A stretch of DNA of 64,000 nt from Sphingomonas donggukensis (GCF_023674425.1 NZ_CP098401.1:124001-188000); one strand, 5' to 3'. Shown: positions 18,801 to 28,212, counted from the stretch's first letter. Notes: a model not told the origin generated them from the sequence alone. Numbers and translations are program-made.

Positions 18801-19733
18801 ATGACCGACCCCAACCCCGAAGAACGCCTCTACCTCGACCTCTTGACGCGCGTGTGGGAGGCGGGCGACGAGCGCCGCGACCGCACCGGGGTTGGCACGC
18901 GGTCGCTGTTCGGGCCGACGCTGCGCTTCGACCTGTCCGGCGGGCGCGTGCCCCTGCTGACGACCAAGCGCGTGGCGTGGAAGACCGCGGCGCGCGAGAT
19001 GTTGTGGTTCCTGTCGGGCGACACCAACATCCGCGGACTGGTGCGGCAAAAGGTGCATATCTGGACCGACTGGCCGCTCGCCGCCTATGTCCGCGCGACG
19101 GGCGAGGCGATCGACCGCGACACGTTCGAGGCGCGCATCCTGGCCGACGATGCGTTCGCCGCGCGGTGGGGCGAACTCGGTCCGGTGTACGGGAAGCAAT
19201 GGGTCGACTGGCCGGTGTACGAACCCGCCGGCGACGGGCTGTATCGGCGGCGAGCGAAGGGCATCGACCAGATCGCGGCGCTGCTCGAATCGCTGCGCAC
19301 CAACCCGATGTCGCGGCGGCATATCTTCACCGGGTGGAACGTCGCGGAACTGGACGGCATGGCGCTGCCACCGTGCCACATGACGTACCAATATCATGTG
19401 GCGCGCGGGAAACTGTCGGGAATGCTGTGGCAGCGGTCGTGCGATCTGGGGCTCGGCTTTGCCTTTAACGCCTTCTCCGCAGCGTTGCTGATCCGCATGC
19501 TCGCCCAGCAATGCGATCTCGAGCCCGGCGAACTCGTGTGGAGCTGCGGCGACGCGCACGTGTATCTCAACCACGAACACCTCGTCGCCGAACAGACCGC
19601 GCGCGAACCGCGGGCTTTCCCGACACTCTGCATCACGCGGCGTCCGGCGACGATCTTCGATTACGCCATCGAGGATTTCGTGGTCGAGGGCTACGATCCC
19701 CACCCGCACATCGCGGCGCCGGTGGCGGTATGA
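18801..19733 (+). CDS. thyA: Thymidylate synthase
   Basis: A 310-residue enzyme converting dUMP to dTMP with methylenetetrahydrofolate. The nucleophile is Cys192 in LPPCHMTYQ, followed by QRSCDLGLGFAFN, the dUMP-binding Asn region, and GDAHVYLNH. DRTGVGT and the Arg-containing phosphate site near the N-terminus are intact. The protein is longer than the 264-residue E. coli enzyme, mainly through an insertion around residues 80-150, which is also seen in long-form bacterial ThyA proteins. folA, which regenerates the folate used here, lies 1.6 kb downstream on the same strand, separated by an opposing gene. Confidence 0.96.
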   Translation: MTDPNPEERLYLDLLTRVWEAGDERRDRTGVGTRSLFGPTLRFDLSGGRVPLLTTKRVAWKTAAREMLWFLSGDTNIRGLVRQKVHIWTDWPLAAYVRATGEAIDRDTFEARILADDAFAARWGELGPVYGKQWVDWPVYEPAGDGLYRRRAKGIDQIAALLESLRTNPMSRRHIFTGWNVAELDGMALPPCHMTYQYHVARGKLSGMLWQRSCDLGLGFAFNAFSAALLIRMLAQQCDLEPGELVWSCGDAHVYLNHEHLVAEQTAREPRAFPTLCITRRPATIFDYAIEDFVVEGYDPHPHIAAPVAV

Positions 19734-19739
19734 CCACCC

Positions 19740-19816
19740 CCGTTCGTTTCGAGCGTAGTCGAGAAACCGGGCGCACCGCTCGGGGCATGTTTCTCGACTA
19801 AGCTCGAAACGAACGG
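19740..19816. repeat. Palindromic repeat, family A copy 1
   Basis: A 28-bp inverted repeat. The left arm starts CCGTTCGTTTCGAGCG (19740-19767) and the right arm ends CGAAACGAACGG (19789-19816), with a 21-bp spacer. It fills the gap between the convergent thyA and mannitol-dehydrogenase-family genes, so it may also act as a terminator. Three more copies occur at 26689, 29221 and 43194. Confidence 0.9.
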
Positions 19817-19821
19817 ATCGG

Positions 19822-21276
19822 TTAGAGAACGCCCAGCCCGCCCCGCGCGTCTAGCGCCGCCAGCTGCCGCGTCAGCACCGCGCGAAACACCGCGTCCGCC
19901 GCCAGCTCCGCCGGAAACACCGCCGCGATCGACAGCAGCGCTGCAACCCGCTCGCCCGGATCGGTCAACCCGGCCAGCCGCGCCGCCGTCACCGCGGCCA
20001 GCGGGTCGTCCACCACGAACGCCGCGCCGGCGTCGTCGCGCCCGCCCTGCCACTTCATCCACGCTGCGACGCCCAGCGCCAGCGCCTCAACCTCCAACCC
20101 GCGCGCCCGCCGCTCGGCGATCGGCGCGAGCAGCCGCTGGGGCAGCTTTTGCGACCCGTCCATCGCGATCTGTCGTGTACGGTGACCGAGCGCCGGGTTG
20201 GCGAAGCGCGCGATCAAGTCCCCGCGATACGCCGCCACGTCCAGCCCCGGTGGCGGCGTGAGCGTCGCCGCCGCCTCATCCCACAGCCGCTCGACGAAAG
20301 CGCGCACCGGAGTCTGCGCCACCATTTCGTGGACGAATTCCACCCCGGCCAGCCCGCCCAGATACGCGATCGCACTGTGCGCGCCGTTCAGCAGCCGCAG
20401 CTTGGCATCCTCCCACGGCGCGACCGCGGGCGTGACCTGAACGCCGACGCCCTCGAAATCGGGACGCTCGCCGGCGAAGCGATCCTCGATCACCCACTGG
20501 CTGAACGGCTCGGTCTTCACCATCGCCCGGTCCTCGACCCCGATCCGTACGGCGAGCGCGGCGACGTCGGCGTCGGTGGTCGCGGGAACGATGCGGTCGA
20601 CCATCGTCTGCGGGAAGGCGCCGTGACGCTCGATCCAGTCGGCCAGCGCCGGGTCGTGCGCGCGCGCCAGTGTCGTTACCGCCGCCGCCAGCCGCGCGCC
20701 ATTGTGCGGAAGATTGTCGCAGCTGATCGCAGTGAAAGGCATCAGTCCCTCCGCCCGTCGCCGGGCGAGCGCCGCCACGATCAGGCCCGGCGCGGTGCGC
20801 GGGCGCTCGAGCGATGCCATGTCGGCGGCCAGATCGGGGTCGTCGGCAATCAGCGCACCGGTCGCGGGATCGAGCTTGTAGCCCTTCTCGGTCACCGTCA
20901 GGCTGACGATGTGGCAAGCTGCATCCGCCATCGCCGCGACCACGGCCTGCGGGTCTTCGGGCGCCACCAGCACGCGGTGCACTGCGCCGATCACCGCCAG
21001 CCGCTCGTCACCGCCATCGCGCGTCGCCAGCGTGTAGAGCCCATTCTGCGGCGCCATCTGGTCGCGGACGCCCGACGATCGCAGCGAGACAGCCGTAATC
21101 CCCCAGCGCAGGTCGCCTGCCGCCAGCGCCTGCTCGGCATACCAGGCTTGATGCGCGCGGTGGAATGCGCCGATGCCCAGATGGACGATGCCGCTGGTCA
21201 CCTTCGCCCGGTCATAGGCCGGTCGCGCGACGTCGGCGGGCAGGGCGGGGAGGATGGCGGTAGAAAGTCGGTCCAT
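19822..21276 (-). CDS. Mannitol dehydrogenase family oxidoreductase (fructuronate reductase-like)
   Basis: A 484-residue NAD(P)-dependent polyol dehydrogenase. The N-terminal nucleotide-binding part has GIVHLGIGAFHRAHQAWY; the centre has SCDNLPHNG and VDRIVPATT; the catalytic Lys-containing C-terminal part begins around LRLLNGAHSAIAYLG. The family includes mannitol 2-dehydrogenase, fructuronate reductase (UxuB) and tagaturonate reductase, and the substrate cannot be told from sequence alone. No uronate or mannitol uptake genes are nearby. The start is taken at MDRLSTAILP; a longer in-frame start overlaps the divergent folA region. It converges with thyA across a palindromic repeat. Confidence 0.88.
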   Translation of the reverse strand: MDRLSTAILPALPADVARPAYDRAKVTSGIVHLGIGAFHRAHQAWYAEQALAAGDLRWGITAVSLRSSGVRDQMAPQNGLYTLATRDGGDERLAVIGAVHRVLVAPEDPQAVVAAMADAACHIVSLTVTEKGYKLDPATGALIADDPDLAADMASLERPRTAPGLIVAALARRRAEGLMPFTAISCDNLPHNGARLAAAVTTLARAHDPALADWIERHGAFPQTMVDRIVPATTDADVAALAVRIGVEDRAMVKTEPFSQWVIEDRFAGERPDFEGVGVQVTPAVAPWEDAKLRLLNGAHSAIAYLGGLAGVEFVHEMVAQTPVRAFVERLWDEAAATLTPPPGLDVAAYRGDLIARFANPALGHRTRQIAMDGSQKLPQRLLAPIAERRARGLEVEALALGVAAWMKWQGGRDDAGAAFVVDDPLAAVTAARLAGLTDPGERVAALLSIAAVFPAELAADAVFRAVLTRQLAALDARGGLGVL

Positions 21277-21340
21277 GACACCGGTTTCTACGCCCCGCGC
21301 TTGGCTTGGCAAGCGATGGCGGCCTGCGCATAGTCGCGCG

Positions 21341-21805
21341 ATGCCCGACATCGTCCTCTACCTCGCCCGCGCCACCAACGGCGTGATCGGGCGCGACGGC
21401 CAGTTGCCGTGGCGCCTGCCCGCCGACCTGAAGCGCTTCAAGGCGATGACGATGGGCAAGCCGATGGTGATGGGTCGCAAGACGTTCGAGAGCTTCCCCA
21501 GCCCCTTGCCCGGCCGCCGCCACATCGTGCTGACCCGCGATCCGGCGTGGCGCGGGGAGGGGGCGGAAATCGCGGGCACGCTCGAAGAGGCGATCGCGCT
21601 CGCCGGTGACGTGCCCGAGGTCGCGGTGATCGGCGGCGCGGAAATCTTTGCCCTCGCGCTGCCGATCGCGAGCCGGGTCGAGTTGACCGAAGTTCACGCG
21701 ACGCCCGAGGGCGATGCGGTCGTGCCGCCCTTCACCGGCTGGCGCGAAACCGCGCGAGAGGATCACGACGGCTACAGCTTCGTGACGCTGGAGCGCGGGG
21801 CATGA
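21341..21805 (+). CDS. folA: Dihydrofolate reductase
   Basis: A 154-residue enzyme reducing dihydrofolate to tetrahydrofolate with NADPH. It carries NGVIGRDGQLPWRLPADL, with the active-site acid at the usual Asp position, GKPMVMGRKTFES for NADPH binding, and VIGGAEIFALAL. Length is normal. The start at 21341 (MPDIVLYL) is chosen over an upstream in-frame start because it places the conserved first strand at the N-terminus. Its stop overlaps the start of the membrane dipeptidase gene by four bases, so the two are coupled. Metabolically it pairs with thyA upstream. Confidence 0.95.
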   Translation: MPDIVLYLARATNGVIGRDGQLPWRLPADLKRFKAMTMGKPMVMGRKTFESFPSPLPGRRHIVLTRDPAWRGEGAEIAGTLEEAIALAGDVPEVAVIGGAEIFALALPIASRVELTEVHATPEGDAVVPPFTGWRETAREDHDGYSFVTLERGA

Positions 21806-22962
21806 GGCGGATCATCGGGCTCGGCGCGATCGTCGCCGCCCTCGCGCTCGCAGCCTTTTTCCTGCTCGCGCCGGGCATCGTCGAGCGGAGCATGAACAAG
21901 GTCGTGCCGGTCGCGCTGAAGACCACGCCGCGCTCCGCCGGCATGGCGGTGGGCAGCGTCGATCTGCACGCCGACACATTGCTGTGGAGCCGCGACCTGA
22001 CGACGCGCGCGACGCGGGGGCAGGTCGATCTGCCGCGGCTGGCGCAGGGCGGCGCCGCGCTCCAGGTTTTCAGCAGCGTGACCAAGACGCCGAAGGGCCA
22101 GAATTACGATCGCAACACCGGCGACACCGACAATATCACGCTGCTGACCGTCGCGCAGTTGCAGCCGCCGCGGACGTGGACGTCGCTGCTCGAACGCTCG
22201 CTCTGGCACGCCGAGAAGCTGGAGCGCGCCGCTGCGCGGTCGGACGGGGGCCTGCGCGTCATCCGCAGCGCCGCCGACCTCGACCGGCTGCTCGCCGATC
22301 GCTCAGGCACAGCGCGCCCGGTCGGGGCGATTCTGTCGGTGGAGGGGTTGCAGAACCTCGAGGGGAAGCTCGCCAATGTCGATCGGCTCCATGCCGCGGG
22401 CTTCCGCATGGCGGGGTTCACGCATTTCTTCGACAACGACCTCGCCGGGTCGATGCACGGGGTGTCAAAGGGCGGGCTGACGCCGTTCGGCCTCGCGGTC
22501 ATGCGGCGGATGGAGGCGCAGGGGATGATCGTCGATGTGGCGCACGCCAGCCACGCCGCGGTCGCCGACATGCTGCGGCTGGCGCGGCGCGCGGTCGTGT
22601 CCTCGCACGGCGGCGTCCAGGCGACGTGCCGGGTCAACCGCAACCTGACCGATGAGGAAATCCGCGGCATCGCGCGCACCGGCGGTCTAATCGGCATCGG
22701 CTATTGGGACGCCGCGGTCTGCTCGACCTCTCCCCGAGCGATCGCCGCCGCCATCGCCCATGTCCGTGACGTCGCCGGGATCGATCATGTCGCGCTGGGA
22801 TCGGATTTCGACGGCGCGGTCACCACCGGCTTCGATACGACCGGGCTGGAGTCGATCGCCCAGGCGCTGCTCGACCGCGGCTTCACCGCCGACGAGGTGG
22901 CGAAGGTGATGCACGGCAACGCGCTGCGCGTGCTGCGTGCGGGGATTCAGCCGAAGCGGTAG
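21802..22962 (+). CDS. Membrane dipeptidase (renal dipeptidase family)
   Basis: A 386-residue zinc peptidase of the M19 family that cleaves dipeptides. An N-terminal hydrophobic segment (residues 5-25) acts as signal or membrane anchor. Metal-binding residues include His56 and Asp58 in DLHADT, a Glu in LSVEGLQNL, and His in VDVAHAS and VVSSHGG. The C-terminal part has VALGSDFDGAV and KVMHGNALRVL, as in the family. The gene overlaps folA by four bases and its 3' end overlaps the opposing FAD oxidoreductase gene by 16 bases. The physiological substrate is not known. Confidence 0.93.
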   Translation: MRRIIGLGAIVAALALAAFFLLAPGIVERSMNKVVPVALKTTPRSAGMAVGSVDLHADTLLWSRDLTTRATRGQVDLPRLAQGGAALQVFSSVTKTPKGQNYDRNTGDTDNITLLTVAQLQPPRTWTSLLERSLWHAEKLERAAARSDGGLRVIRSAADLDRLLADRSGTARPVGAILSVEGLQNLEGKLANVDRLHAAGFRMAGFTHFFDNDLAGSMHGVSKGGLTPFGLAVMRRMEAQGMIVDVAHASHAAVADMLRLARRAVVSSHGGVQATCRVNRNLTDEEIRGIARTGGLIGIGYWDAAVCSTSPRAIAAAIAHVRDVAGIDHVALGSDFDGAVTTGFDTTGLESIAQALLDRGFTADEVAKVMHGNALRVLRAGIQPKR

Positions 22963-24149
22963 GGATCGAAGCTCGCAGCCAGAGCGTCGGGCGTGCCGTC
23001 GAACTCCGCCAGCAGCAGCTCCGCGCCCAGCGCCGCGAAGCTGACCCCGTTGCCGCCGAACCCGCTCGCCAGCCACAGCCCGTCGTGGTTGCGCGCCCTG
23101 CCGATCGCGGGAAGGCCGTCGGGCGACGCCCCAAACGTCGCCGCCCAGCGCCGGTCGACCGCGATGTCGGGCACGTTCAGCAGCGCGGCGAGTTTTGCGG
23201 CGATCGTGCCGGCCTTCTCCTCGATCCGGCGGTCGCGTGAGGCTTCGGGTGTGGCGAAATCCTCGTCCTCGCCGCCGGCGATGATCCGCCCCTCGGCATC
23301 GGTGCGCGTGTAGAGATAGGGATCGGACGCCCCCCAGATCATCGCGTCCTCGCGCCACTTGGGCGCGGTGCCCGGCGCGGTGGCGATGGCGTAGCTCGAC
23401 AGCAGCGAAAAGGCGGGCGGCAGGAACGCGCGCGCCCGCTCATACCCGCCCGCCAGCACGATCCGATCCGCCGTCAGGGAGCCGCCATCAGTGACGACCG
23501 TGTTTCCATCGAAGCGCAGCGCATCCACCGGCCAGCTCACGGTCGCGCCATTGGCCCGCGCCCGCGCCAGCAGCCCGCAGGCGAGTGCCACCGGATCGAC
23601 CAAGAAGCCGCCGTCCGACACCAGCGCGGGGCGGGGCGCGATACCGAATCGCTCGGCGACCGTCTCCGCCGCCAGCCATTCGCTCGGCAACCCGAACTGC
23701 CGCCGCGCCGCGCCCTCGGCCTCCAGCGCGTCAGCGTCGAGCAGGTCGCCCGCCAGGTACACGGTCGGTACGAACGGCGGGGCGTCGGTCACCTCGCCGA
23801 CCTTCGCGTGCAGCCGCTGGACCGCGTCGTATACCCGCCGCCACCGCGTGCCCGCCGCATCCAGCCCGATCGTTTCCGCCAGATGCGTCAGCGGCGTGTC
23901 AATCTCCCACATCACCAGCGCGGTGGAGGCGGCGGTGCTGCCCGCGGCGGGCGGGCGGCGGTCAACCAGCGCGACGCTGCGCCCGCTCAGCGCCAGCGCA
24001 TCCGCGACCATCGCGCCCATGATCCCGGCGCCGACGATTGCGACGTCAACCTTGCGCGTCGGCAGCGGGTCGCTGTCCGGGGGTGTAGCGTGGTCGGTCC
24101 ATACGGGCGTGCCGGTGCGCAGGTCGTGATGTTCGGTCAGGTCGATCAT
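22947..24149 (-). CDS. FAD-dependent oxidoreductase (DAO family)
   Basis: A 400-residue flavoprotein of the D-amino-acid oxidase/glycine oxidase type. The FAD-binding dinucleotide fold reads VDVAIVGAGIMGAMVADAL, followed by the AGSTAAST segment. A C-terminal FAD contact is seen at LASGFGGNGVSFAALG. The substrate is probably an amine or amino acid but cannot be named. The start is placed at MIDLTEHHDL because the upstream in-frame extension has no family resemblance and overlaps the divergent ribF gene region. It is convergent with the dipeptidase, with 16 bp overlap. Confidence 0.88.
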   Translation of the reverse strand: MIDLTEHHDLRTGTPVWTDHATPPDSDPLPTRKVDVAIVGAGIMGAMVADALALSGRSVALVDRRPPAAGSTAASTALVMWEIDTPLTHLAETIGLDAAGTRWRRVYDAVQRLHAKVGEVTDAPPFVPTVYLAGDLLDADALEAEGAARRQFGLPSEWLAAETVAERFGIAPRPALVSDGGFLVDPVALACGLLARARANGATVSWPVDALRFDGNTVVTDGGSLTADRIVLAGGYERARAFLPPAFSLLSSYAIATAPGTAPKWREDAMIWGASDPYLYTRTDAEGRIIAGGEDEDFATPEASRDRRIEEKAGTIAAKLAALLNVPDIAVDRRWAATFGASPDGLPAIGRARNHDGLWLASGFGGNGVSFAALGAELLLAEFDGTPDALAASFDPYRFG

Positions 24150-24204
24150 GTCCCGCGCAACGCACGATTGCGCGTCTCGGGCCCGCTCGGCTAGGGCAGG
24201 CCGC

Positions 24205-25131
24205 ATGGTGCGGCTGGACGGCGGCACGCCGGTTCCAGCGCCCTTGCGCGGCGGGATCGTCGCGCTCGGCAATTTCGACGGATTTCATCTCGGGCACCAG
24301 GCGGTCGCCGGCGCTACCATCGCGCGCGCGCGTGCCGAGGGGCGCCCGGCGCTGATCGCGACGTTCGATCCGCATCCGGTGCGCTTCTTCAAACCCGATG
24401 CCGCGCCATTCCGCCTGACCACGCTCGACCAGCGCGAGCGGCTGTTCGCCGACGCCGGGGCGGACGCGATGCTGGTGTTCCGCTTCGACGCCGCCCTAGC
24501 CAGCCTCGATGCGCGCGCGTTCGTCGAACAGCGGCTGATTGGCCTGATTGGCGCGGGCGGGGTGGTGACCGGCGAGGACTTCACCTTCGGTCACAAGCGC
24601 AGTGGAAACATCGACGTTCTACGGACGCTCGGCGCGGAGCTCGGCTTCTCGGTCGAGACGGTCGGCCCGGTCGCGTTCGACGGCGCGCCCGTATCCTCCA
24701 GCCGCATCCGCGAGGCGCTTCAAGCCGGACGCCCGCGCGATGCCGCCGCGCTGCTCACCCGTCCCTTCGCGGTGCAGGGCGTAGTCCAGCCCGGCGCGCA
24801 GCTCGGCCGCACGATCGGCTACCCGACCGCGAACCTCGACATGGGGCCGTACCTGCGTCCCGCCTATGGCATCTACGCCGTGCGCGGGCGGCTGGCCGAC
24901 GGACGCATTTTGGACGGGGCGGCGAACCTCGGCATCCGCCCGACCTTCGAGCCGCCGATCGAGTTGCTGGAGGCGTATTTCTTCGACTTTTCGGGCGACC
25001 TGTACGGCCAGACGATCGAGGTCGAGCTGATCGAATACCTGCGGCCCGAGGCGAAGTTCGACACGCTGGAGGCGTTGCAGGCGCAGATGGCTGAGGATTG
25101 TGAGCGGGCGCGGACGCTGCTCCAGCCCTGA
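24205..25131 (+). CDS. ribF: Bifunctional riboflavin kinase/FAD synthetase
   Basis: A 308-residue enzyme making FMN and then FAD from riboflavin. The N-terminal adenylyltransferase half has GNFDGFHLGHQ, FDPHPVRFF and GEDFTFGHKRSG, and ends near SSSRIREAL. The C-terminal flavokinase half has GRTIGYPTANLDM and GAANLGIRPTFE. Length is typical. The start follows AGGGCAGG at good spacing; further in-frame upstream codons overlap the divergent FAD oxidoreductase. It is separated from ileS by a palindromic repeat, and the ribF-ileS-lspA order is a common bacterial arrangement. Confidence 0.96.
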   Translation: MVRLDGGTPVPAPLRGGIVALGNFDGFHLGHQAVAGATIARARAEGRPALIATFDPHPVRFFKPDAAPFRLTTLDQRERLFADAGADAMLVFRFDAALASLDARAFVEQRLIGLIGAGGVVTGEDFTFGHKRSGNIDVLRTLGAELGFSVETVGPVAFDGAPVSSSRIREALQAGRPRDAAALLTRPFAVQGVVQPGAQLGRTIGYPTANLDMGPYLRPAYGIYAVRGRLADGRILDGAANLGIRPTFEPPIELLEAYFFDFSGDLYGQTIEVELIEYLRPEAKFDTLEALQAQMAEDCERARTLLQP

Positions 25132-25136
25132 ACGTG

Positions 25137-25198
25137 CCCCGGCGAAGGCCGGGGCCCAGTTGGCACGTCCCCCGACTGGGCCCCGGCCTTCGCCGGGG
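25137..25198. repeat. Palindromic repeat, family B copy 1
   Basis: A perfect 24-bp inverted repeat. CCCCGGCGAAGGCCGGGGCC with its next four bases (25137-25160) pairs with the complementary arm at 25175-25198 over a 14-bp spacer. It lies between ribF and ileS. A less perfect copy is at 52182-52276. As RNA it would be a very stable hairpin. Confidence 0.9.
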
Positions 25199-25243
25199 AA
25201 CAGGTTGTGCGTAGCGTGACGCGCAAGTAATGCCCCACCACCT

Positions 25244-28204
25244 ATGACCGACACGCCTGATACCGCGCGCGACTACCGCGACACCGTCTTCCTGCCGAAG
25301 ACCGACTTCCCGATGAAGGCCGGCCTCGCCGCCAAGGAGCCGGCGATCCTCGAGCGGTGGGCGCGGCTGGGCGTGTACGATGCCTTGCGCGAGCAGCGCG
25401 CCGGGCGCGAGCGGTTCATTCTACACGACGGCCCCCCCTATGCGAATGGCGACATTCACATGGGCCACGCCATGAACAAGATCCTGAAGGACATCGTCGT
25501 CCGCTCGCAGAGTTTGATGGGCAAGGATGCGCCCTACGTCCCCGGCTGGGACTGCCACGGCCTGCCGATCGAATGGAAGATCGAGGAGGCGTATCGCTCC
25601 AAGAAGCTGAACAAGGACGAGGTGCCGGCCGCCGAATTCCGCGCCGAATGCCGTGCCTATGCGGCGAAGTGGGTCGCGGTGCAGCGCGCGCAGTTCGAGC
25701 GGCTGGGCGTGATGGGCGACTGGGACGACCCCTATCTGACGATGAATTTCGACAGCGAGGCGACGATCGTCGGCGAGCTGCTGAAGTTCGCCGAAAGCGG
25801 CCAGCTCTACCGCGGCGCCAAGCCGGTGATGTGGAGCCCGGTCGAAAAGACCGCGCTGGCCGAGGCCGAGGTCGAGTATGAGGACATCGTCTCGACGCAG
25901 ATCGACGTCGCGTTCGAGATCACGGACGCCCCGAACGCCCCCGAACTGATCGGCGCACACGCGGTGATCTGGACGACGACGCCGTGGACGATCCCGGTGA
26001 ACCAGGCTTTGGCTTATGGGACGAAGATCACTTACCGGACTTACACCATAGGCGTATCGGTCAACGCTGGAGTCGGCACTGACGTGTTCGCAGACGCTGC
26101 TTTGAAGCAATTGGATGGGCGCAAAATCTTAATTGCCGAGAGCCACTCCGACGTTTTGAAGAGCGAGCTTGAAGCGCGAATGCGAGCGCTTTGGGGAAAT
26201 AATGGTGGCATCAGGTTGATGACCCTTGATGATGACAAGGCCTATTCAGGCAGGCAGCTTGAAGGAGTCCTTGCCCGCCACCCGATGGCTGATCGCTACC
26301 CAAACACATTCTTCGCCAAGCCCCGCCCGTTCCTGCCTGGCGAGTTCGTCACCACCGACGCTGGTACCGGCCTCGTCCATATGGCGCCCGACCACGGCGA
26401 GGACGATTTTGCGCTGTGCAAGGAACACGGCATCGACCCGGTCTTCGCGGTCGACGGTGCGGGGATGTACCGTGCCGACTGGGCGTGGCTCGGAGGGCAG
26501 GGTTCGGTCATCAACAAGAAGTTCGTCGCAAGCGACGGACCGATCTGCAGCGACCTGCGCGCAGCAGGCGCGCTGCTCGCGGCGTCGGACGACTTCGCGC
26601 ACTCCTACCCGCATTCGTGGCGGTCGAAGGCAAAGATCATCTTCCGCGCGACGCCGCAGTGGTTCATTCCGATGGATGGTGCCCAGACCCGTTTCTCGAC
26701 TTCGCTCGAAACGAACGGAATTGGAAATGCAGCCTCCCCCCAACCGTTCGCTTCGAGCGAAGTCGAGAAGCCGTTCTCCAACGGCGCCACACTCCGCGAA
26801 ACCGCGCTCGACGCGATCGAGCGTACCCGCTGGATCCCCGTCCGCTCCCAGAACCGCATCCGTTCGATGGTGGAGGGGCGCCCGGACTGGGTCATCAGCC
26901 GCCAGCGCGCCTGGGGCGTGCCGATCGCGCTCTATGTCCATCGCCAGACCGGCGAGTATCTTGCGGACCCCGCGGTCAATGCCCGCATTGTGGAGGCCTT
27001 CCAGGCTGGCGGCGCCGACGCGTGGTTCGGGGCGGACCACGCCGCGCTGCTCGGTGCCGACTACGACCTCGCCGACTACGAGCCGATCAACGACATCCTC
27101 GACGTGTGGTTCGATTCAGGGTCCACCCACGTCTTCACCGTCGAGAAACGCTACGGCGAGGGCGTCCGCGCCAACCTGTATCTCGAGGGGTCGGACCAGC
27201 ATCGCGGCTGGTTCCAGTCGTCGCTGCTGGAAAGCTGCGGTACCCGCGGGCGCGCGCCGTATGACGCGGTGCTGACGCACGGCTTCGCGCTCGACGGCAA
27301 GGGCAAGAAGATGTCGAAGTCGCTGGGCAACGTCGTCGACCCGCTGAAGGTGATCGGGGAAAGCGGCGCCGATATCCTGCGCCTGTGGGTCGCGCAGACC
27401 GACTATTTCGACGACGTGCGCGTCGGCAAGGAAGTGCTCGCCGGCACCGGCGACACCTATCGCAAGCTGCGCAACACCTTCCGCTATCTGCTCGGCGCCC
27501 TCGACGGCTTCGACGATGCGGAGAAGGTCGCGGTCGGCGACATGCCCGAGCTGGAGCTGTACATTCTCCACAAGCTAGGCACGCTCGACGTCGAGCTGCG
27601 CGCGGCGGCGGAGGCGTATGAATTCAACCGCTACACCCGCGCGCTGACCGATTTCGCGAACGACGACCTGTCGGCATTCTTCTTCGATATCCGCAAGGAT
27701 TCGCTCTACTGCGACGCGGCCACCGACCCGAAGCGCCGGGCGTATCGCACCGTGCTCGACATCCTGTTCCACGCCCTCGTCCGCTATGCGGCCCCGATCA
27801 TCGCCTTCACCGCGGAGGAAGTGTGGCAGGCGCGCTACCCGAGCGAGGACGGATCGGTGCATTTCCTCGAATGGCCGGAATTGCCGGCGCTGCCGGGTGA
27901 CGATGCGATCTCGACCAACTGGGCAGACGTCCGCGCGCTGCGCACGACGGTGACCGAGGCGATCGAGCCCTATCGCCGCGAGAAGACGATCCGCTCCAGC
28001 AACGAGGCGGCGGTGACCGTCCCGGACATGCCGCTCGACGAAGCGGCGCTGGCCGAGGTGTTCATCGTCGCGCGCGTGACGCAAGACGATGCGCTGACCG
28101 TCACCCGCACCGATTACGCTAAATGCGGTCGCTGCTGGCGCCACCTCCCCGAGGTTGCGGTGGACGGCGCATTGTGCGACCGCTGCGCCTCCGTCGTCGC
28201 CTGA
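25244..28204 (+). CDS. ileS: Isoleucyl-tRNA synthetase with an in-frame repeat insertion
   Basis: A 986-residue class I synthetase charging tRNA-Ile. HMGH signature at 72-75, KMSKS at 689-693, anticodon-binding helices after about 730, and a C-terminal zinc site with CGRCWRH and CDRC. The CP1 editing domain keeps WTTTPWTIP and GTGLVHMAPDHGED. Two oddities: residues about 256-356 (26010-26310) are AT-richer than the neighbours (26101-26160 is 27 GC of 60 by count) and diverge from typical IleRS; and residues about 482-510 come from a palindromic repeat inserted in frame between IPMDGA and GATLRE. The length exceeds the usual size of about 930-950. Reading frame and all motifs remain intact, so it is probably functional. 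lspA follows after 8 bp. Confidence 0.97.
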   Translation: MTDTPDTARDYRDTVFLPKTDFPMKAGLAAKEPAILERWARLGVYDALREQRAGRERFILHDGPPYANGDIHMGHAMNKILKDIVVRSQSLMGKDAPYVPGWDCHGLPIEWKIEEAYRSKKLNKDEVPAAEFRAECRAYAAKWVAVQRAQFERLGVMGDWDDPYLTMNFDSEATIVGELLKFAESGQLYRGAKPVMWSPVEKTALAEAEVEYEDIVSTQIDVAFEITDAPNAPELIGAHAVIWTTTPWTIPVNQALAYGTKITYRTYTIGVSVNAGVGTDVFADAALKQLDGRKILIAESHSDVLKSELEARMRALWGNNGGIRLMTLDDDKAYSGRQLEGVLARHPMADRYPNTFFAKPRPFLPGEFVTTDAGTGLVHMAPDHGEDDFALCKEHGIDPVFAVDGAGMYRADWAWLGGQGSVINKKFVASDGPICSDLRAAGALLAASDDFAHSYPHSWRSKAKIIFRATPQWFIPMDGAQTRFSTSLETNGIGNAASPQPFASSEVEKPFSNGATLRETALDAIERTRWIPVRSQNRIRSMVEGRPDWVISRQRAWGVPIALYVHRQTGEYLADPAVNARIVEAFQAGGADAWFGADHAALLGADYDLADYEPINDILDVWFDSGSTHVFTVEKRYGEGVRANLYLEGSDQHRGWFQSSLLESCGTRGRAPYDAVLTHGFALDGKGKKMSKSLGNVVDPLKVIGESGADILRLWVAQTDYFDDVRVGKEVLAGTGDTYRKLRNTFRYLLGALDGFDDAEKVAVGDMPELELYILHKLGTLDVELRAAAEAYEFNRYTRALTDFANDDLSAFFFDIRKDSLYCDAATDPKRRAYRTVLDILFHALVRYAAPIIAFTAEEVWQARYPSEDGSVHFLEWPELPALPGDDAISTNWADVRALRTTVTEAIEPYRREKTIRSSNEAAVTVPDMPLDEAALAEVFIVARVTQDDALTVTRTDYAKCGRCWRHLPEVAVDGALCDRCASVVA
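26689..26773. repeat. Palindromic repeat, family A copy 2, inside ileS
   Basis: The left arm, CCGTTTCTCGACTTCGCTCG onward (26689-26718), is nearly the reverse complement of the right arm starting CCGTTCGCTTCGAGCG (26744-26773), with about 3 mismatches and a 25-bp spacer. It keeps the ileS frame open and adds about 28 residues. Confidence 0.9.
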
Positions 28205-28212
28205 GTCCAAGC

